Source of the DNA: Anaspis maculata
Lineage: Eukaryota; Arthropoda; Insecta; Coleoptera; Scraptiidae
Reading direction: 5' to 3'
NCBI GenBank assembly: GCA_949128115.1
Contig: OX421964.1
Span: forward strand, 44,060,601 to 44,124,600
Length of the DNA stretch: 64,000 bases
This document shows positions 1 to 12,321 of this stretch, one piece after another. The notes below the pieces were generated by a model. That model had not been told where the DNA came from, searched no databases, and saw nothing but the letters and a program-made list of their open reading frames with translations. The position numbers and the translations under genes were made by a program. Within the stretch, counting starts at the first letter, position 1. Each line of letters opens with the position of its first letter.

Positions 1-193
1 AACAACGATTACACCCGAAACCATCTGCCAGAACCTTTCAAACAAGTGATACAAATCAAACTAGCAAATCAAATCAATAATTCAGCAGTTTGCGAGATTC
101 ATCAGCAAATTATTGCGGTGTCAGATCATTCAAAAAAAACCTGGTGTTATTTTAATTTGTTTGGAGTAAGCTATAGGATAGTGGAAACGTATA
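1..193. other. Left edge, no gene seen
   Basis: No recognisable gene. An open frame of about 60 codons runs into the adjoining MITE and has no recognisable similarity. The interval ends in the TA dinucleotide (192-193) that flanks the next element. Confidence 0.5.
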
Positions 194-792
194 CAGGATG
201 TTTTAGCAATGGTAGCAAAAAATTTAACTTCGAGTAGATCTCGTCAAAATATGACGAAAACCTCCATACCATTTTGTAAAGTTCGGCCTAGTGAAAAATA
301 TACAGCTCTTCGAAATTCCTTTTTTTTTCGGATTTCAAAAATTTGTTACTCAGGAACGGTTCAACAAATTTAGTTTGATTTTAGCATAAGCTGGTGATAA
401 TTATCTATCAACCTGCCAAATTTTGAAAGAATCCAATCATTGGCGTAGAAGTTATAAGGGGTCAACTAAAGTCAACTTTTCTTTGGATGTTTCAAAATTA
501 TTGACCCTTGTAGCTCCTACACCACTGGTTGGATTCGTTCAAAATTTGGCAGCTCGGTAGATAGTTTCGACAAATCAGTCTATGCTGAATTTAAGTTATT
601 TTCGTTAGAACGTCACTGAGTTACAAATTTTTGAAATCTGAAAAAAGTCAACTTTGGAAGGCTGTACCTTTGTCACTAGGCCGAACTTTGTGAAATGGTT
701 TATTGGTTTTCGTCATAATTTTGAAGAGATCTACCTACAGTTAAATTTTTTGGTATTTTTGGTAATTTTTTTACATACGGTAAAACACCCTG
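194..792. mobile_element. TA-flanked palindromic MITE, copy 1 (CAGGGTG-type ends)
   Basis: The element begins CAGGATGTTTTAGC and ends with the inverse of CAGGGTGTTTTACC, with TA on both sides (192-193 and 793-794). The body is a long imperfect palindrome: 'AGATCTCGTCAAAATATGAC' near the left end returns in inverted form near the right end. It matches 61177-61758 along most of its length. The TA duplication and palindromic non-coding body fit a Tc1/mariner-type MITE. The superfamily is inferred from the TA target only, and the open frame at 654-881 is inside the palindrome and not a gene. Confidence 0.8.
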
Positions 793-867
793 TATGTCCG
801 CGACTTGATTCCTCATTCAAAGCTTCAAAGTGCAATTGTGCGAACTGCCGGATAAAGACAATCCGCC

Positions 868-1136
868 CAGCGCCGGATTAAGGGGGGGTCTAAGGGGGTC
901 TGTAGACCTGGGGTGCAAGCTTTTTAAGCTATTCAGAGGCGAAAAATTTCATTCTACAGAGCATTTCAAGTAGGTTAACAATTTTTACGTTGAAAATTGG
1001 ATGTGGCTCACTTCGCTATCAGACCGTACGCTTTTGATGAAAAGTGTTTTATTGAATTTATCGGGGGGTAGGGGCCGAAAATTGTTATTAGACCCGGGGC
1101 CGAGCCCGGGGCGTAAAATTTCATAGTCCGGCGCTG
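868..1136. mobile_element. Short hAT-like MITE with 8-bp target duplication
   Basis: Terminal inverted repeats read CAGCGCCGGATTA on the left and TAGTCCGGCGCTG on the right. The flanks are AATCCGCC (860-867) and GATCCGCC (1137-1144), which match at seven of eight positions. Ends of the CAGNGNCGGAT type with an 8-bp duplication are typical of hAT non-autonomous elements. The 269-bp body is GC-richer than its surroundings, with runs of G, and has no coding capacity. Confidence 0.75.
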
Positions 1137-1144
1137 GATCCGCC

Positions 1145-3552
1145 GAAATGCCGACTGTTCAAATCGCAGCTAAACCGATGAGGAAAAAATCAATGCAAAT
1201 TTTAAATTGGAGTTGCCAACCAGATCATGACTTTGTATGGACACAAATTAGACCATAAAGTTGATCCATCACGCAATTCGCGAACGTCCAGTGATCCTGA
1301 TCCGCTAATGACTCACAAGATCTCAAAAACTGAACAACACGATGCCCCACTATAAAGGATTTACTTACACATGTCCCATGCCCACCCCCGCACTATTCGC
1401 AGCCTACTGCGCCGCAATTATTATTACTATTACAGTGACAAAATTATTAATTGGCAGATGACGTCTCGCTGCTCATTTTTTCCTCAGCTCTTTTATTAAT
1501 ACCCAGCTTGCTTTGCTCTCCGGTGACGACTTTTTTTTTCACAACATTCGAGCATTCGGTCGTGTCGTCCATGAATCATACAGATAGCATCTACGTATGT
1601 CTAGTTTCAATCGAGATGTTGAGTGCGCGCAACGAGTCCACGAGTAATTTGACTCAAGTGCCAACAGTTAAGAAACGATATCTCAAGCCCGGTCAAGTAA
1701 TTTAATTCTTTTTTTCTTTCTGGTTTTTCGGCTTGCGCTTCGCTTGACCACAGAAAAATATTTTGTGTCGTGAGTGTTTTGCTGCAGGAGTCCACTCGGC
1801 GATGAAATTTCAGGTGGATGCTGCAAGCAGCCTCAAGGCTATTTTTCGGAGAAAATCTGTAAAAACGCCGCATACACGAGAAGTCGAAATGTCAAGGTTA
1901 ACCAGAGGACTGCTGAGATGGCGGCTAGTGTGCTATGTTTTTTTTTTCTAATGAGTGAAGAAATAGGTGTACATGTCTATCGGAAATATATTGCTTCAGT
2001 TTAAATCATCCTTTTTTGCGGCTGTCTCGTAAATTTTTGCCCATATTTCATGAGCAAGCGGAAAAAACCTTGATGTGCCATAGAGCCGACCAATAATTTT
2101 CGTTCTTTGATGTGAACGTACAAAATGCAGCACGACTTTAAAAAACATTACGCAATACAAATAAAAGTGACATGTTGATAGGTAACCAAACCGAACAAAA
2201 ATATTCTAGAACAAAGATCCTAACCTACAACAAGTGTGGCAGAGCATCTGCCAGAAATAGGAAATAAAACAAGTTCTGCAATACAAATATGGTTTTTCAT
2301 GTTTTATTCACCATGTGTAAATGAACTGACGAATAAATTATTGTGAAATATATGAATGAAAATCGAAACGAAGACAATCATATCCAAAGAAAAGCAAGTT
2401 GACTTTGTTCAAGCCCTTTATCAGAAAATTTTGAAATAAAAGTTGAGTCTAAACTGAGAAAAAAACCAAGTATAGAAAAATATTCAGCTCGTACGTCTGC
2501 ACAGGTTCCGATAAATTGTTTTTTTAGTTTTTTTTTAGAAGATTGTTGTTCGAAAAATTTTGAGTATAAGCTCACCTTGACCATGGCCCAACTGAAACAA
2601 GTCAATATATCTTAGCGACGTCGAATTTTTTGTTTTTTGTTTTTACTAGCTAGTTATTTAGGTTGAAGTTGGCACTGGTAGTGCGACAAGGCGAGCGTTG
2701 AACAGCATTAGTAGAAGTGTTGGAAAACATGTTCATGAAAGACAGATGAAAACATGATCACGGTTTCAATATTTTCTCTCTATTTCAGCGAATACATTTT
2801 TGTTCTATCAGATCTTTTCTATACGCCACCATGAGCTTTTCAAGTGGATCTTCGTTCTCAACCGTTCATACTGCTCACAAGTGTGTACTTCAAACTCCAA
2901 ACAAATGAACATAGGTGTTCAGATCGGGTTTCTCAAAGTGTCTTCGAAATTTTCATAGACTGCTTCGTATAAACTGCGTACTAATTCAAACGGGTCAGCC
3001 AAAAACCCCAGTCGCATTCAAAGTGACATAGCTCCTGAATGAGTGGACCATTTTGAATAGTTTTCCATATTTTTCGTAGGGATCATGTCCTTATAATTGA
3101 AGTGTATAATATAAAAGGGGGTTGTTTGTCATCTCCAACAATAAAACACAGTAAATCTTCTTCTTTTACTGCAGTTTTGGCTATTCATTCAATGCGAAGC
3201 CATTGTAAAAAGTGAGTGTAAAATGAATAAAAATGAATTAATTTACTTAATAGCTTACGTATTGGACTACAACATGTTATGGACCATTTTTGATACAAAT
3301 GTTTCATAATAATTATACCGCTGAGCAAAGTGTTTGGATATTTCACAAAAAAGTTGTTGTTTTCCAAGTGCATGCTTAAAAAAACATTGTACCCATAACC
3401 CATACCTGGTGGCATTTTTCTAAATTTTTGTCAGTCTGCTTCAATTACAAGATGAGCTCCAAAAATGCAATTTTTTTGTTTTGCAGTAATAACTTTTCTC
3501 GTTGTTGATCCATTCTGGTAAACTAGGGCTCTTGTTGATGTTTTAGACTCAG
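1145..3552. other. No gene recognised
   Basis: AT-rich sequence with only short open frames on both strands and no recognisable protein motif. Near 2990-3060 a short block (CAGTCGCATTCAAAGTGACA) resembles the right end of the decayed foldback around 5950-6010, so part of this interval is probably old repeat. The rest could be intergenic or intronic. Confidence 0.4.
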
Positions 3553-3560
3553 GTAAGAAG

Positions 3561-4630
3561 TAGTGATGGGCACTATCGATAAATTTTACTATCGAATGAT
3601 CGACTATCGAATGACTGAAACTATCGAATGATTCATTCAAATTCATTCATTCACATAAATCCGTTGAATTCATTGATTTGCTATCGATTCATTCATTCGT
3701 TCATTCGTTCATTCGTTCATTCATTCATTCATTCATTTGAACGTGCTATCGAATAATTCGATAGTATTCATTCGATAGTGCCCATCACTAGTCTTGGAGG
3801 ATCCTTCCTGCACTGCGACCTATAAGATCTTTTGTGCGTAACCATGCGAGTTCTGGAACTCAGTCCCTCAATTATTAGACCAAGAGCTAGCGACGTTTTT
3901 TTGCACTCATTTGATAAAGGTCTGTTCCCATCTTAAAATGTTCAGGTACAGTTTCTGTGTACAAAAGTATTTGTTATTCAGTTACTTTGTTTACAGTTAC
4001 TAAGTTTAAATTTAATATTTCTCTCTATTTATTTTGATTTCATTCACTTACCTATAAAAATTAATAAGTAACATTATAAAAATTGTACATCTCATAATTC
4101 ATTCCAAAAGATCGACTGAAAATCAAATTGTTTTATTCATTCATTGCTGATTCCATAGAACATAGAAAACTGATAATTATACTTAGGTATAACAAAATTT
4201 TTTATTACAAGTCAAAATTCATCCATTCATTCGTTCATCAATTAATTCTGTTTCGCATTCAAAATTATTCAGTTCATCCGTTAAATCCACTTGTATATTG
4301 AGTCATCCATCCATTTATTTGTTCAATAATTCTTTCATTCGTTCGTGCATTCATCCATCGGTTTGTTTATTCATTCATTCATTTGTTCATCCATTCGTTC
4401 ATTCATTAAGTTATTCATTCGTTCATTCATTCGTTCATTCATTCATTCGTTGATTCATTCATTCATTCGGTCATTCGTTCGTTCATTCATTCATTCATTC
4501 ATTCATTCATTCATTCATTCATTCATTCATTCATTCGTTCATTCATTCATTTGAACACGCTATCGAATTATTCGATAGCTGACAACTATCGAATAATTCG
4601 ATACTATTCATTCGATAGTGCCCATCACTA
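3561..4630. mobile_element. hAT-like non-autonomous element with TTCA simple repeats
   Basis: The left end is TAGTGATGGGCACTATCGA and the right end is its inverse (TCGATAGTGCCCATCACTA). A perfect 8-bp duplication, GTAAGAAG, flanks it at 3553-3560 and 4631-4638. This sets the true ends. The body contains CTATCGAAT/ATTCGATAG inverted motifs and long runs of ATTC tetranucleotides. A second copy of the right end (about 3690-3790, finishing GCCCATCACTA) lies inside, so about 100 bp of the 3' end is duplicated internally. hAT is inferred from the 8-bp duplication and end sequence. No transposase is present. Confidence 0.82.
4353..4552 (+). repeat. (TTCA)n/(TTCG)n tetranucleotide repeat
   Basis: Near-continuous ATTC repeats with occasional ATTCG variants, within the hAT-like element. 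The long open frame here (Ser/Phe/Ile/His-rich) is just the translation of the tetranucleotide array. A shorter array of the same type lies at about 3650-3735. Confidence 0.95.
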
Positions 4631-4837
4631 GTAAGAAGGCTCAAAGATCGAAATTGACTTCAGACAGTATTCCTGAAGAACAGATTTGATCAAAAGGGAC
4701 CCAAAGGTGAAGCACTTCAGAGGTTTGGTTTACCTCTACCTGACTGAGTATCCTGTATAAACGGAGAATCTGTGCTGAAAATGACCTATGGCATGTTTCA
4801 GTCCAATATGTAAGCTAATAAAAAAACAAAAAATCAT

Positions 4838-5975
4838 TCAAAATAAACTGCTCAACATTTGAAATGTTGGTATCGAAAATTTTGCCCCTTTTCAAAACGA
4901 TATAACTTTGGATTGTCTCAACCGATTCAGATTTTTTTTCACGGTTGTTTAGATACATCGTCCAGCAATCTACTTGATTGGCGAAATTTTTTGACTCATT
5001 TCAATTACATTCTTTACAGGGTGGAATGTGAAGCATTGCAAAATTGTGCTCAGTTTAATAGATAGATCCCCATTTTTGTGATTTTTTTTTCAAATTCCAA
5101 CTATATAACCATGAAGCCTGATGTCCTATTTTGGAATGGTTTTTGAATTTTCCAGCTCAGAATTCTAACAATGACATGATTTTTTTTGTAAAAGTTGCAT
5201 TTTAGCCATTTCGGTTGACAATAAAATCGCATTTTTGATGATTAGAACCTGTAATTTTGCATGCTTGTTGCTTGAACTGTTGAAAACTGCTGCGCCCTCA
5301 GAAACCTCCGTTTTACTTTCCCGGTTCGCGTTCTCGAATAAAAAGGAAATATTGTGAACGCGCAAAAAAATTTGTTTCCAGATTTCGAAGGATAACTTTA
5401 TTTTAAGGTCCCATCTAATCGGTTTATTTAAACCATTTCCAGATCAAAGTCGGTCTGTCTGCCTGTCTGTGCGTCTAACTCTGTGTAGTCGTCCATGATA
5501 ACTCCCAAACGGTACATCCAATTGAGCTGAAATTTGGTATGCAGCCATGGTTTGGACTTCCAACTAACTTATGTGATTTTGGTTGAAATCCGCCATTAGA
5601 AGGCGCACTTATTGCATTGTATCAATATCGGAATTTTTGAGGTACGGACCTCAAATTGAATATGTAGATGTTTTGTTGGTTCAGATTTCAGTTTGAATAT
5701 GCTTCAAAAATAAAGGTAACCTCAATTTTTCATTTTTTAAAGATGTCTAAGATGCAATTTTTATTAAAAAAAATCATATCTTCATTGTTGGACTTCTGAT
5801 CTGGAAAACCAAAAAGCCGTTTTTCGAGACAAGACATCAGGCTTCATGAGTTTATGACTATATCGTTAGAATTCGAAAAAAGAACTGTTCACAAAAACGG
5901 GGATCTATTGAACTAAGCACAGTTTTGCAATGCTTAACGTTCCATCTTCAAATGTTGAGCAGTTTAGTTGACTCA
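4838..5975. repeat. Decayed foldback repeat
   Basis: The left block (about 4838-5160) and right block (about 5800-5975) are imperfect inverse copies. Both contain forms of CTGCTCAACATTTGAA, GATCCCCATTTTTGTGA and GAAGCCTGATGTC on opposite strands. The middle holds 'GATAACTCCCAAACGGTACA' and a CTGTCTGCCTGTCTGTG string. No clear target duplication was found, so the ends are approximate. There is no coding sequence. Confidence 0.55.
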
Positions 5976-6278
5976 TTCAGGAGTGATATCATTTTGAATG
6001 CGACTGACACTTTCAAGTGGCCATTTCAATGTTATGGTGGGCAGTTTATCAGTTAAGTTTAACTGACCAGACCTCAGTCACTGATGGATGTAAATCCTCT
6101 TACTCACAACCGTTTGTTAAATTGTTCAAAACTCAATAGACACATCAAGATGTGTCAAATACACCGCAACAAGTTCATTATGATTTGGGACAATGAACAT
6201 CATTACGTTTTCTAAAAGTTTTTTTTATGAATTTTTTGAAATCTGTAAAGGTTTTTGATATCACCGTAATCATGGTAA

Positions 6279-6842
6279 TAGGGCATCCAATCCCGAGACA
6301 TAATCGAAATCCCGGGACTTCGGGATTGAAAATTTCAAATCCCGGGATTTTCGGGATTCCTCAAATGATGTAGCTTTTCACCTCAGTTGAGTAAAAAACA
6401 GAGTTAATGTAAGAAACACAGATCATTCAAGTAAGTACATCATCATTTGACACCAATATTAGTATTTTATGGTATTTATTTCGCATAAATAAAACATCGC
6501 AGTTGCACTGCAATAATGCGTGCTTTCTTCGAAAAAGCAAAAATTACTTGCTGAAGAAAAAAAAAATGGTTTTTCTTCAACAATTATTATAGTTTTGTTG
6601 TATTTAATGAGTTTGGACATGTTCTTTTGTTTTCAAGGGCCGGTATTTTTATTTCCATATGAAATTGTGATGTGTCTACTTTATTAATCTGTTTCTTGTG
6701 TTGATTATATTTTTCATTCAACTGAGGTAAAAAGATGCATCATTTAAAATATCCTGGGATCTCGGTGGAAAAATCCCGGGATTTTCGGGATTAGAAACCT
6801 AACGGGATCCCGGGATTCGGGATCCCGGGATTGGATGCCCTA
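6279..6842. mobile_element. hAT-like MITE with perfect 8-bp duplication CATGGTAA
   Basis: Starts TAGGGCATCCAATCCCG and ends with the inverse, with perfect copies of CATGGTAA at 6271-6278 and 6843-6850. Both arms carry repeated AATCCCGGGATT motifs (several per end), which look like subterminal transposase-binding repeats. The inner part is imperfectly palindromic, with CAACTGAGGTAAAAAG and its inverse. It is non-autonomous, with no coding frame. Confidence 0.9.
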
Positions 6843-6850
6843 CATGGTAA

Positions 6851-8967
6851 GTCATAAACATGCGACCTAAAAAAAATAATGGTTAAATTGATCGTTCGCG
6901 ATTAACTATTTGATGAATTAATGAATATTAAATAAATATTTCTTAGGTGCTTTTAGATGGTGTACGAGAAGATGATTTTTTGATATATAACTAACACACT
7001 GAGTCATGTAATGAAAATCTACGATTAACAGCAGAATTTTCCCGCATCTCGCGCATCCTTGAACCTTGGAAAATCGTGACGGCTTTTAATTGCTGTTATT
7101 TCACTTCGACTCATCTCTTCTGGTCAATTATTTTGCCCGTATCCAGCATTGGCTCACTCAAAATAAAAACCGCTTATTTTGTCTAGTGCTATTCCATTCA
7201 CCATCAGCGCACTTTTTCGATATCGGCAAACCTCTTTTTCAGTTACCCGCGTCGTTCTTCCAACAGGTTCCTCGACATCCAGCTCCTTTTCTTATCGACC
7301 ATGTTTATGCTACCAACTGGATGATTTACACATTCATTCGGCTTTTTCTAGTCCTTGTGGAAAGCCTTATCAGATAACAGCTTCGCTTTTAATTAAGAGC
7401 AGCAGAGTAGAGCTCGTTATCTCCCAATTTGGAGGCTCTCTTGGAGAGCGCACCATATACACCTAAAAACCAGAAGCGAACGGCTTGGCAGGCCAAGGTA
7501 GTCACCAGATATCATCTGACTGAGTGACATTTGGTAACAGGACGACGTAACACACTGTAATGTCCTTCTGCGTGGTGTGGACATTTTTACCATATCGATG
7601 GATTATGCAAGGTCGCACGCTCTTTCAGCGCCATAAACATCTCGGCGGAATGCCTAGAGAGCCATTTTCATAGTACCATCACGTTAAGGTGATGGTTGTC
7701 CATCTACAGAACTTGGCAAAAGCATCGATTAAAACAGCGAAAAAATTTGCGCTTTTTGTGTTAAACAGATGTGCGTGTACGTTTCAGGAAGTTTCGCTTC
7801 AATGCTGAAGAGCAGCAAAATATCAGCTGATGCTGTAAAAAATGTGCATTGTCGCTAATGTCGCATCCGTTGAAAATGAACTTCGCAAGTATTACAGCGA
7901 ATCTTCATATTTTCAGAGTGTTTTTCAAACGCACAGCACGCAAAGAAAAGTAAAAGTAGTAGCACTACAGCACTAATTAAAATTGATTTAATTTATTTAA
8001 AGAGCAATTCATTTGCTATGTAAATTCATGCAGCTATGTTGCATAAAAATCACACTGCTGGGAGGCTCCCGGTGCTACTCCTCTGCTGCTACTCTACTTT
8101 TTATGGAAATTATTCAAATTTATTTCAAAATAAGGCGATTCACAAGGTCGTTGCCGATGAGAGAGGATGGATCGAAGAACTGGATGAGGACTGAGGAAGT
8201 TGGACTAGCAGCGGGCAAATGGATGAATTATTTATACAATTTTACTTTTCTGTCCCCCCTTCCTCCCCACCAATGTCTCTTTGTTGGCAACAGGAGTCAG
8301 GACAAAAAGAGCATGCAATTTGGGTGCTTTGGCCAGTCCTTTGGCGCAGCGATTTGACATTTCAAGAAAAATCCTGCGGATGGGAGAGAGACTAGATTTT
8401 GTGGCATTTAAATGGCTGCGACTTGAGAAATCTGGAATGGCATCACTAAAAATTTCAAGGTAAGGTCGCCGAAATGATCCTACCAGCTACGCAACGCAAC
8501 GGTCCGAAGTCTAAAGATTTAATCAGGTAAAACTGGAATGGTACTAAGACTATGCTTAGTTTTAAGTTTTTATAAAAAAAAGTCGGAAAATTTACACCTT
8601 CATCGCTATAATAACTAATATTCAGAAAGACACAAATTAAAAAGAAAACAATATCAGGTATCAGGTATTTCAACAATCTTTTATAGGTTCTAGTTAGTTA
8701 TAGGTATTGTTACTTGAAAGGATGGATATGTTAACTATATAGGCTAATAATAGATTTTGAATACTTCTAATCATTATCATGAAGAAATTTCTAAATAATA
8801 ATCTCTCTTATTTATTCAAGCATATCAAACTTTAAGCAGCTAAGCTTTGCGGGAAATGCGACTAATTCGAGTAATTACAGCGCATTTAAATCATGTCCAG
8901 GCGCTATTATAGTGAGTAGGTATACAGGGTTACAGGGTGATTCATTAATGGTTTCACATTACAGATA
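6851..8967. other. No gene recognised
   Basis: Several short overlapping open frames occur (for example 7090-7377 and 8013-8357) but none shows a recognisable domain. The 8150-8360 part is somewhat more GC-rich and of mixed composition. It could be unique host sequence, but I see no splice-framed exon I can defend. Confidence 0.4.
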
Positions 8968-9215
8968 GAGGCCTTTTAAGTTTCTAGGCGACGACTGCCG
9001 AAAAATCCTAAACCTTTCGCATGTAGTCCGCGTGCTCCGAAACGGCGCACTCTCCGTCATTTCGGCTGATCTTTCCTACTTGGCTATTGAAATCTCCCAT
9101 GTTATTTCGATCGCCAAGCCATCGCGTATGTTCTGAAATGTCCAAAGCTTCGCACTTGTACACTGTAATCTAATGCAAACAGTCTTGAAAGACTGCGTGT
9201 GCTCCAGAATGGACG
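8968..9215 (-). repeat. Dispersed 250-bp repeat, copy 1
   Basis: Read on the minus strand it matches 14982-15235 over its whole length. Shared strings include CAGTGTACAAGTGCGAAGCT and a block ending GTCGCCTAGAAAC. The two copies are in inverse orientation about 6 kb apart, and no terminal repeats or duplications are clear. A TACAGGGTGATTCAT motif lies at its outer (left) side, suggesting the repeat ends at or inside a CAGGGTG-type element. Confidence 0.7.
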
Positions 9216-10149
9216 CGAGAGCCGTAACAATATGATTGATAATACCTGCAATATTCTCCGACTCAAGTTGCAGTCCATTTGGTTATTTTAATAGATATCT
9301 AGTCGAATCTGAGGTTGAATGCCGCAATTGCCATATTTCCGATAGATTTTGTTATACTATATTGTAACAAAATCTGAGGATCAACTTCATTCGTTCATTC
9401 ATTCATTCGTTTATTTTCGTCTTCCATTCGATGGCGAAGATGCATCCGGAAGCGTGCCGTTCATGCCTAATGTGTCGATGTGTCGTGGTCGTGGCTATTT
9501 TGTATCCGAATCTGTATAGTACGTTCAACCCTAGTGTGATTCTTGTGAACTGTTATTTCCAGAATTTTTCCTGTCGTGACTCCCAGCCATCTAGAATCGT
9601 TGAACACGTAGATGGAAAGCACCGTTTGGCATCCGCACATGCGTAAATGGCAGGTGTACCAAACTTGGGGCTAGGTGGAAAGCACTCATTCACGTTTCTG
9701 GATCTACTGATCGTCACCACTTTCCCAACAGTTTTTGTGGTAACTAACGTTGGCCATGAGATTGTATTTTCAGGCATACAAACAGGACTAGCCTAGCAGG
9801 ATCACCCATTCTTACTCTGGATGATGAGGCGGATGGACGCATTATTCTACACGTGCAAGATCAAGTAGGTACTCAACGGAGCGACATGACATCGACCACT
9901 ACATACTTTCAGGATCTTTTAGTAACGACTGAAGATATTCAAATGCGGTTTGTTTCATCTTGATAGGCATTAAATTGTGAACCTACTTGGTGATTTTCAT
10001 GACTCCAACTGCTTTGATTTATGAGTTTTAATTTTGTTTCATATTTGATCACCCTGTATACGGCGTTTGCATCGACCGCCATTATGGCAAAGCACCTCAA
10101 AATAAAGGTAATGTTCAATAAAATAATTTCGCCAAGTGGCATTATGTGA
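9216..10149. other. No gene recognised; short TTCA repeat
   Basis: A short ATTC array lies near 9388-9410. Open frames of about 70 codons on both strands (9431-9646 and 9553-9777) overlap and show no domain. An ATCACCCTGTATAC motif at about 10048 looks like one end of a CAGGGTG-type element whose other end I did not find. Confidence 0.4.
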
Positions 10150-10152
10150 CCA

Positions 10153-12318
10153 TAGTGGGGGGGTTAGCGGAATGGTCTGTGCATTTTGTGATCAAAGCAT
10201 GAAATTTGGCATACTTGTTCAGAAGACCCTCCTTCGCATTTCCAGATGTGGCGCCACGCGAGATTTTGCGCCAGAGACACTGTATTGCGGTTAATATACC
10301 TGCTAGGGGTAAATTCTGCAAAAATGCTTCCTGGCCGGTCTCTGGTACCGCAGTCGGTATTTTTTAGTTCTTTTTAGTTAAAACTACATGTAGAAATGAG
10401 TGAGGAGTACATTTTCACAAGCAAAGTTCCAAATGCTGCCTTTATACGTTGTTTCAATACATTTTAAGGCCAACTTTGTTTTAGTACAGGAAACTTGGTA
10501 AAAAAATTGCCAAAACCTTGGCAAAGATATGAACGTCCTGAAAACTTGATATTCTGTTCAGAATTAAGTGCCCTACTACATATCTAAAATTGCCAAAAAT
10601 TGCTCCCCGAGGCTTTGAGTTATTGGAGGGGGGGTAAAAAATTGCAACTCAAAATGAAAGGTATAGAACCCGATGGAACCCGTCAATCCAATGAATGCAA
10701 ATACGTCGTAGTTCGACGCATCACAACCAGTTGATACAATTTTGACACAAAAAGTGTCGATCATTGTTAAAGGGGGGTCGTGGGGAAGGGCGAAACTCGG
10801 CTGGGTGGCTCTTTTTCTTCCTGGGCCATGAAGAATCGATCCCGACAAGATTGGTATCTTTTCCGACTAAATTCAACGTCCTGAACTTGAATCCAATGTG
10901 TAAATTTGGATAAAAACAAGTTCGAACAAGTTAACTTGCGAAAACCTGTTTTTTCTTTGACAATTTTCACGAAACTTTTTTTTACTGTTAGAGGTATTCA
11001 TCTATGAAAATATTCCAGAGGTCATTAGATTGAACTGTATTCTTAACGAGAATCATCTATTCGATCTGTAATTTTGTTTTCCGACATAGAAAAAACCGAT
11101 TTGAACTTTGGTCGGCACTGCCCGGCGTCCACTAATGACCAGAACACTACAGCATGCACCTTCAAGTAATAACTCAATACCCTGCATTGCGATTTATGAC
11201 GATTTTGTTTATGTTATAGGGAATTCAGTTCTGCACAGATCCTCGAACTTTCAAAGATAAGTTACAATTTTTCAGAAAGTTTGGGCTATTTTCATTTAAA
11301 GATGCATGGTGTAGTGTTCTGGTCAGTAGTAGACGACGGCCTGTGCCGACCAAAGTTCAAATCGATTTTTTCTATCTCGAGAAACAAAGTTACAGATCGA
11401 ATGGATGATTTTCGTGAAGAATACAGTTCAATCTAATGGCCTCTGAAATATTTTTAAAGATGAATGCCTCTAACAGTGAAAAAAAGTTTTGTGGAAATTG
11501 TCAAAGAAAAAACAGGTTTTCTCAAGTTAACTTGTTTAAACTTGTTTTTGTCCAAATTTATACATCGGATTCAAGTTCAGGACATTGAATTTAGTTGGAA
11601 AAGATACCAATCTTGTCGTGATCGATTCTTCATGGCCCAGGAAGAAAAAGAGCCACCCAGCCGAGTTTCGCCCTTCCCCGCGACCCCCCTACAACAATGA
11701 TCGACACTTTTTGTGCCAAAATTGTATCAACGGGATGTGATGCGTCGAACTACGACGTATTTGCATCCATTGGGTTGACGGGTTCCATCGGGTTCTATAC
11801 CTTTAATTTTGAGTTACAATTTTTTACCCCCCCTCCAATAACTCGAAGCCTCGGGGTGCGATTTTTGACAATTTTAGATATGTAGTAGGGCACTTAATTC
11901 TGAACAGAATATTAAATTTTCAGGACGTTCATACCTTTGCCGAGGTTTTGGCAATTTTTTTGCCATGTTTCCTGTCATAAAACAAAGTTGGCCTTAAAAT
12001 GTATTAAAACAACGTATAAAGGCAGCATTTGGAACTTTGCTTGTGAAAATGCACTCTTCACTCATTTCTACATGTAGTTTTAGCTGAACAGAACTCAAAA
12101 ATACCGACTGCGGTACCAGGGACCGGCCAGGAACCATATTTGCAGAATTTACCCCTAGCAGGTATATCAACCGCAATACAGTGCCTCTGGTGCGAAATCT
12201 TGCGTGGCGCCACATCTGGAATTGCAAAGGAGGGTCTTCTGAACACGTATGCCAAATTTCATGCTTTTATCACAAAATGCACAGATCATTACATTTTTGG
12301 CCGTTAACCCCGCCACTA
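10153..12318. mobile_element. Large foldback DNA element, copy 1 (TAGTGG...CCACTA, 3-bp duplication CCA)
   Basis: The ends are TAGTGGGGGGGTTAGCGG and the inverse of TAGTGGCGGGGTTAACGG, flanked by CCA at 10150-10152 and 12319-12321. Arms of about 1 kb (10153 to ~11166 and ~11299 to 12318) are near-inverse copies; each contains AATGATCGACACTTTTTGTG, a stretch of C or G near TTGCAACTC, and CTACATGTAG. The loop of about 130 bp holds GATTTTGTTTATGTTATAGG. There is no transposase. The 60-90-codon open frames occur in mirror-image pairs on the two arms and are not genes. It is the same family as 36606-39902 and more distantly 15871-18350. Confidence 0.85.
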
Positions 12319-12321
12319 CCA

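Noticed and set aside
3561..3790. Separate short hAT MITE ending at the first CCCATCACTA
   Set aside because: The bases after 3790 do not match those before 3561, while those after 4630 match perfectly.
4345..4554. Serine/phenylalanine/isoleucine-rich 69-codon frame
   Set aside because: It is a translation of the ATTC tetranucleotide array.
11464..11885. Pair of 60-78-codon open frames in the foldback arms, repeated at 10576-10970, 37039-37227 and 39083-39477
   Set aside because: They recur because the arms are inverse repeats; no domain is recognisable, and the frames are interrupted in the related 15871-18350 element.
10153..12318. CACTA (EnSpm) assignment from 3-bp duplication and CACTA string at the end
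   Set aside because: CACTA elements start with CACTA on the 5' side; these start with TAGTG, so the orientation is opposite.
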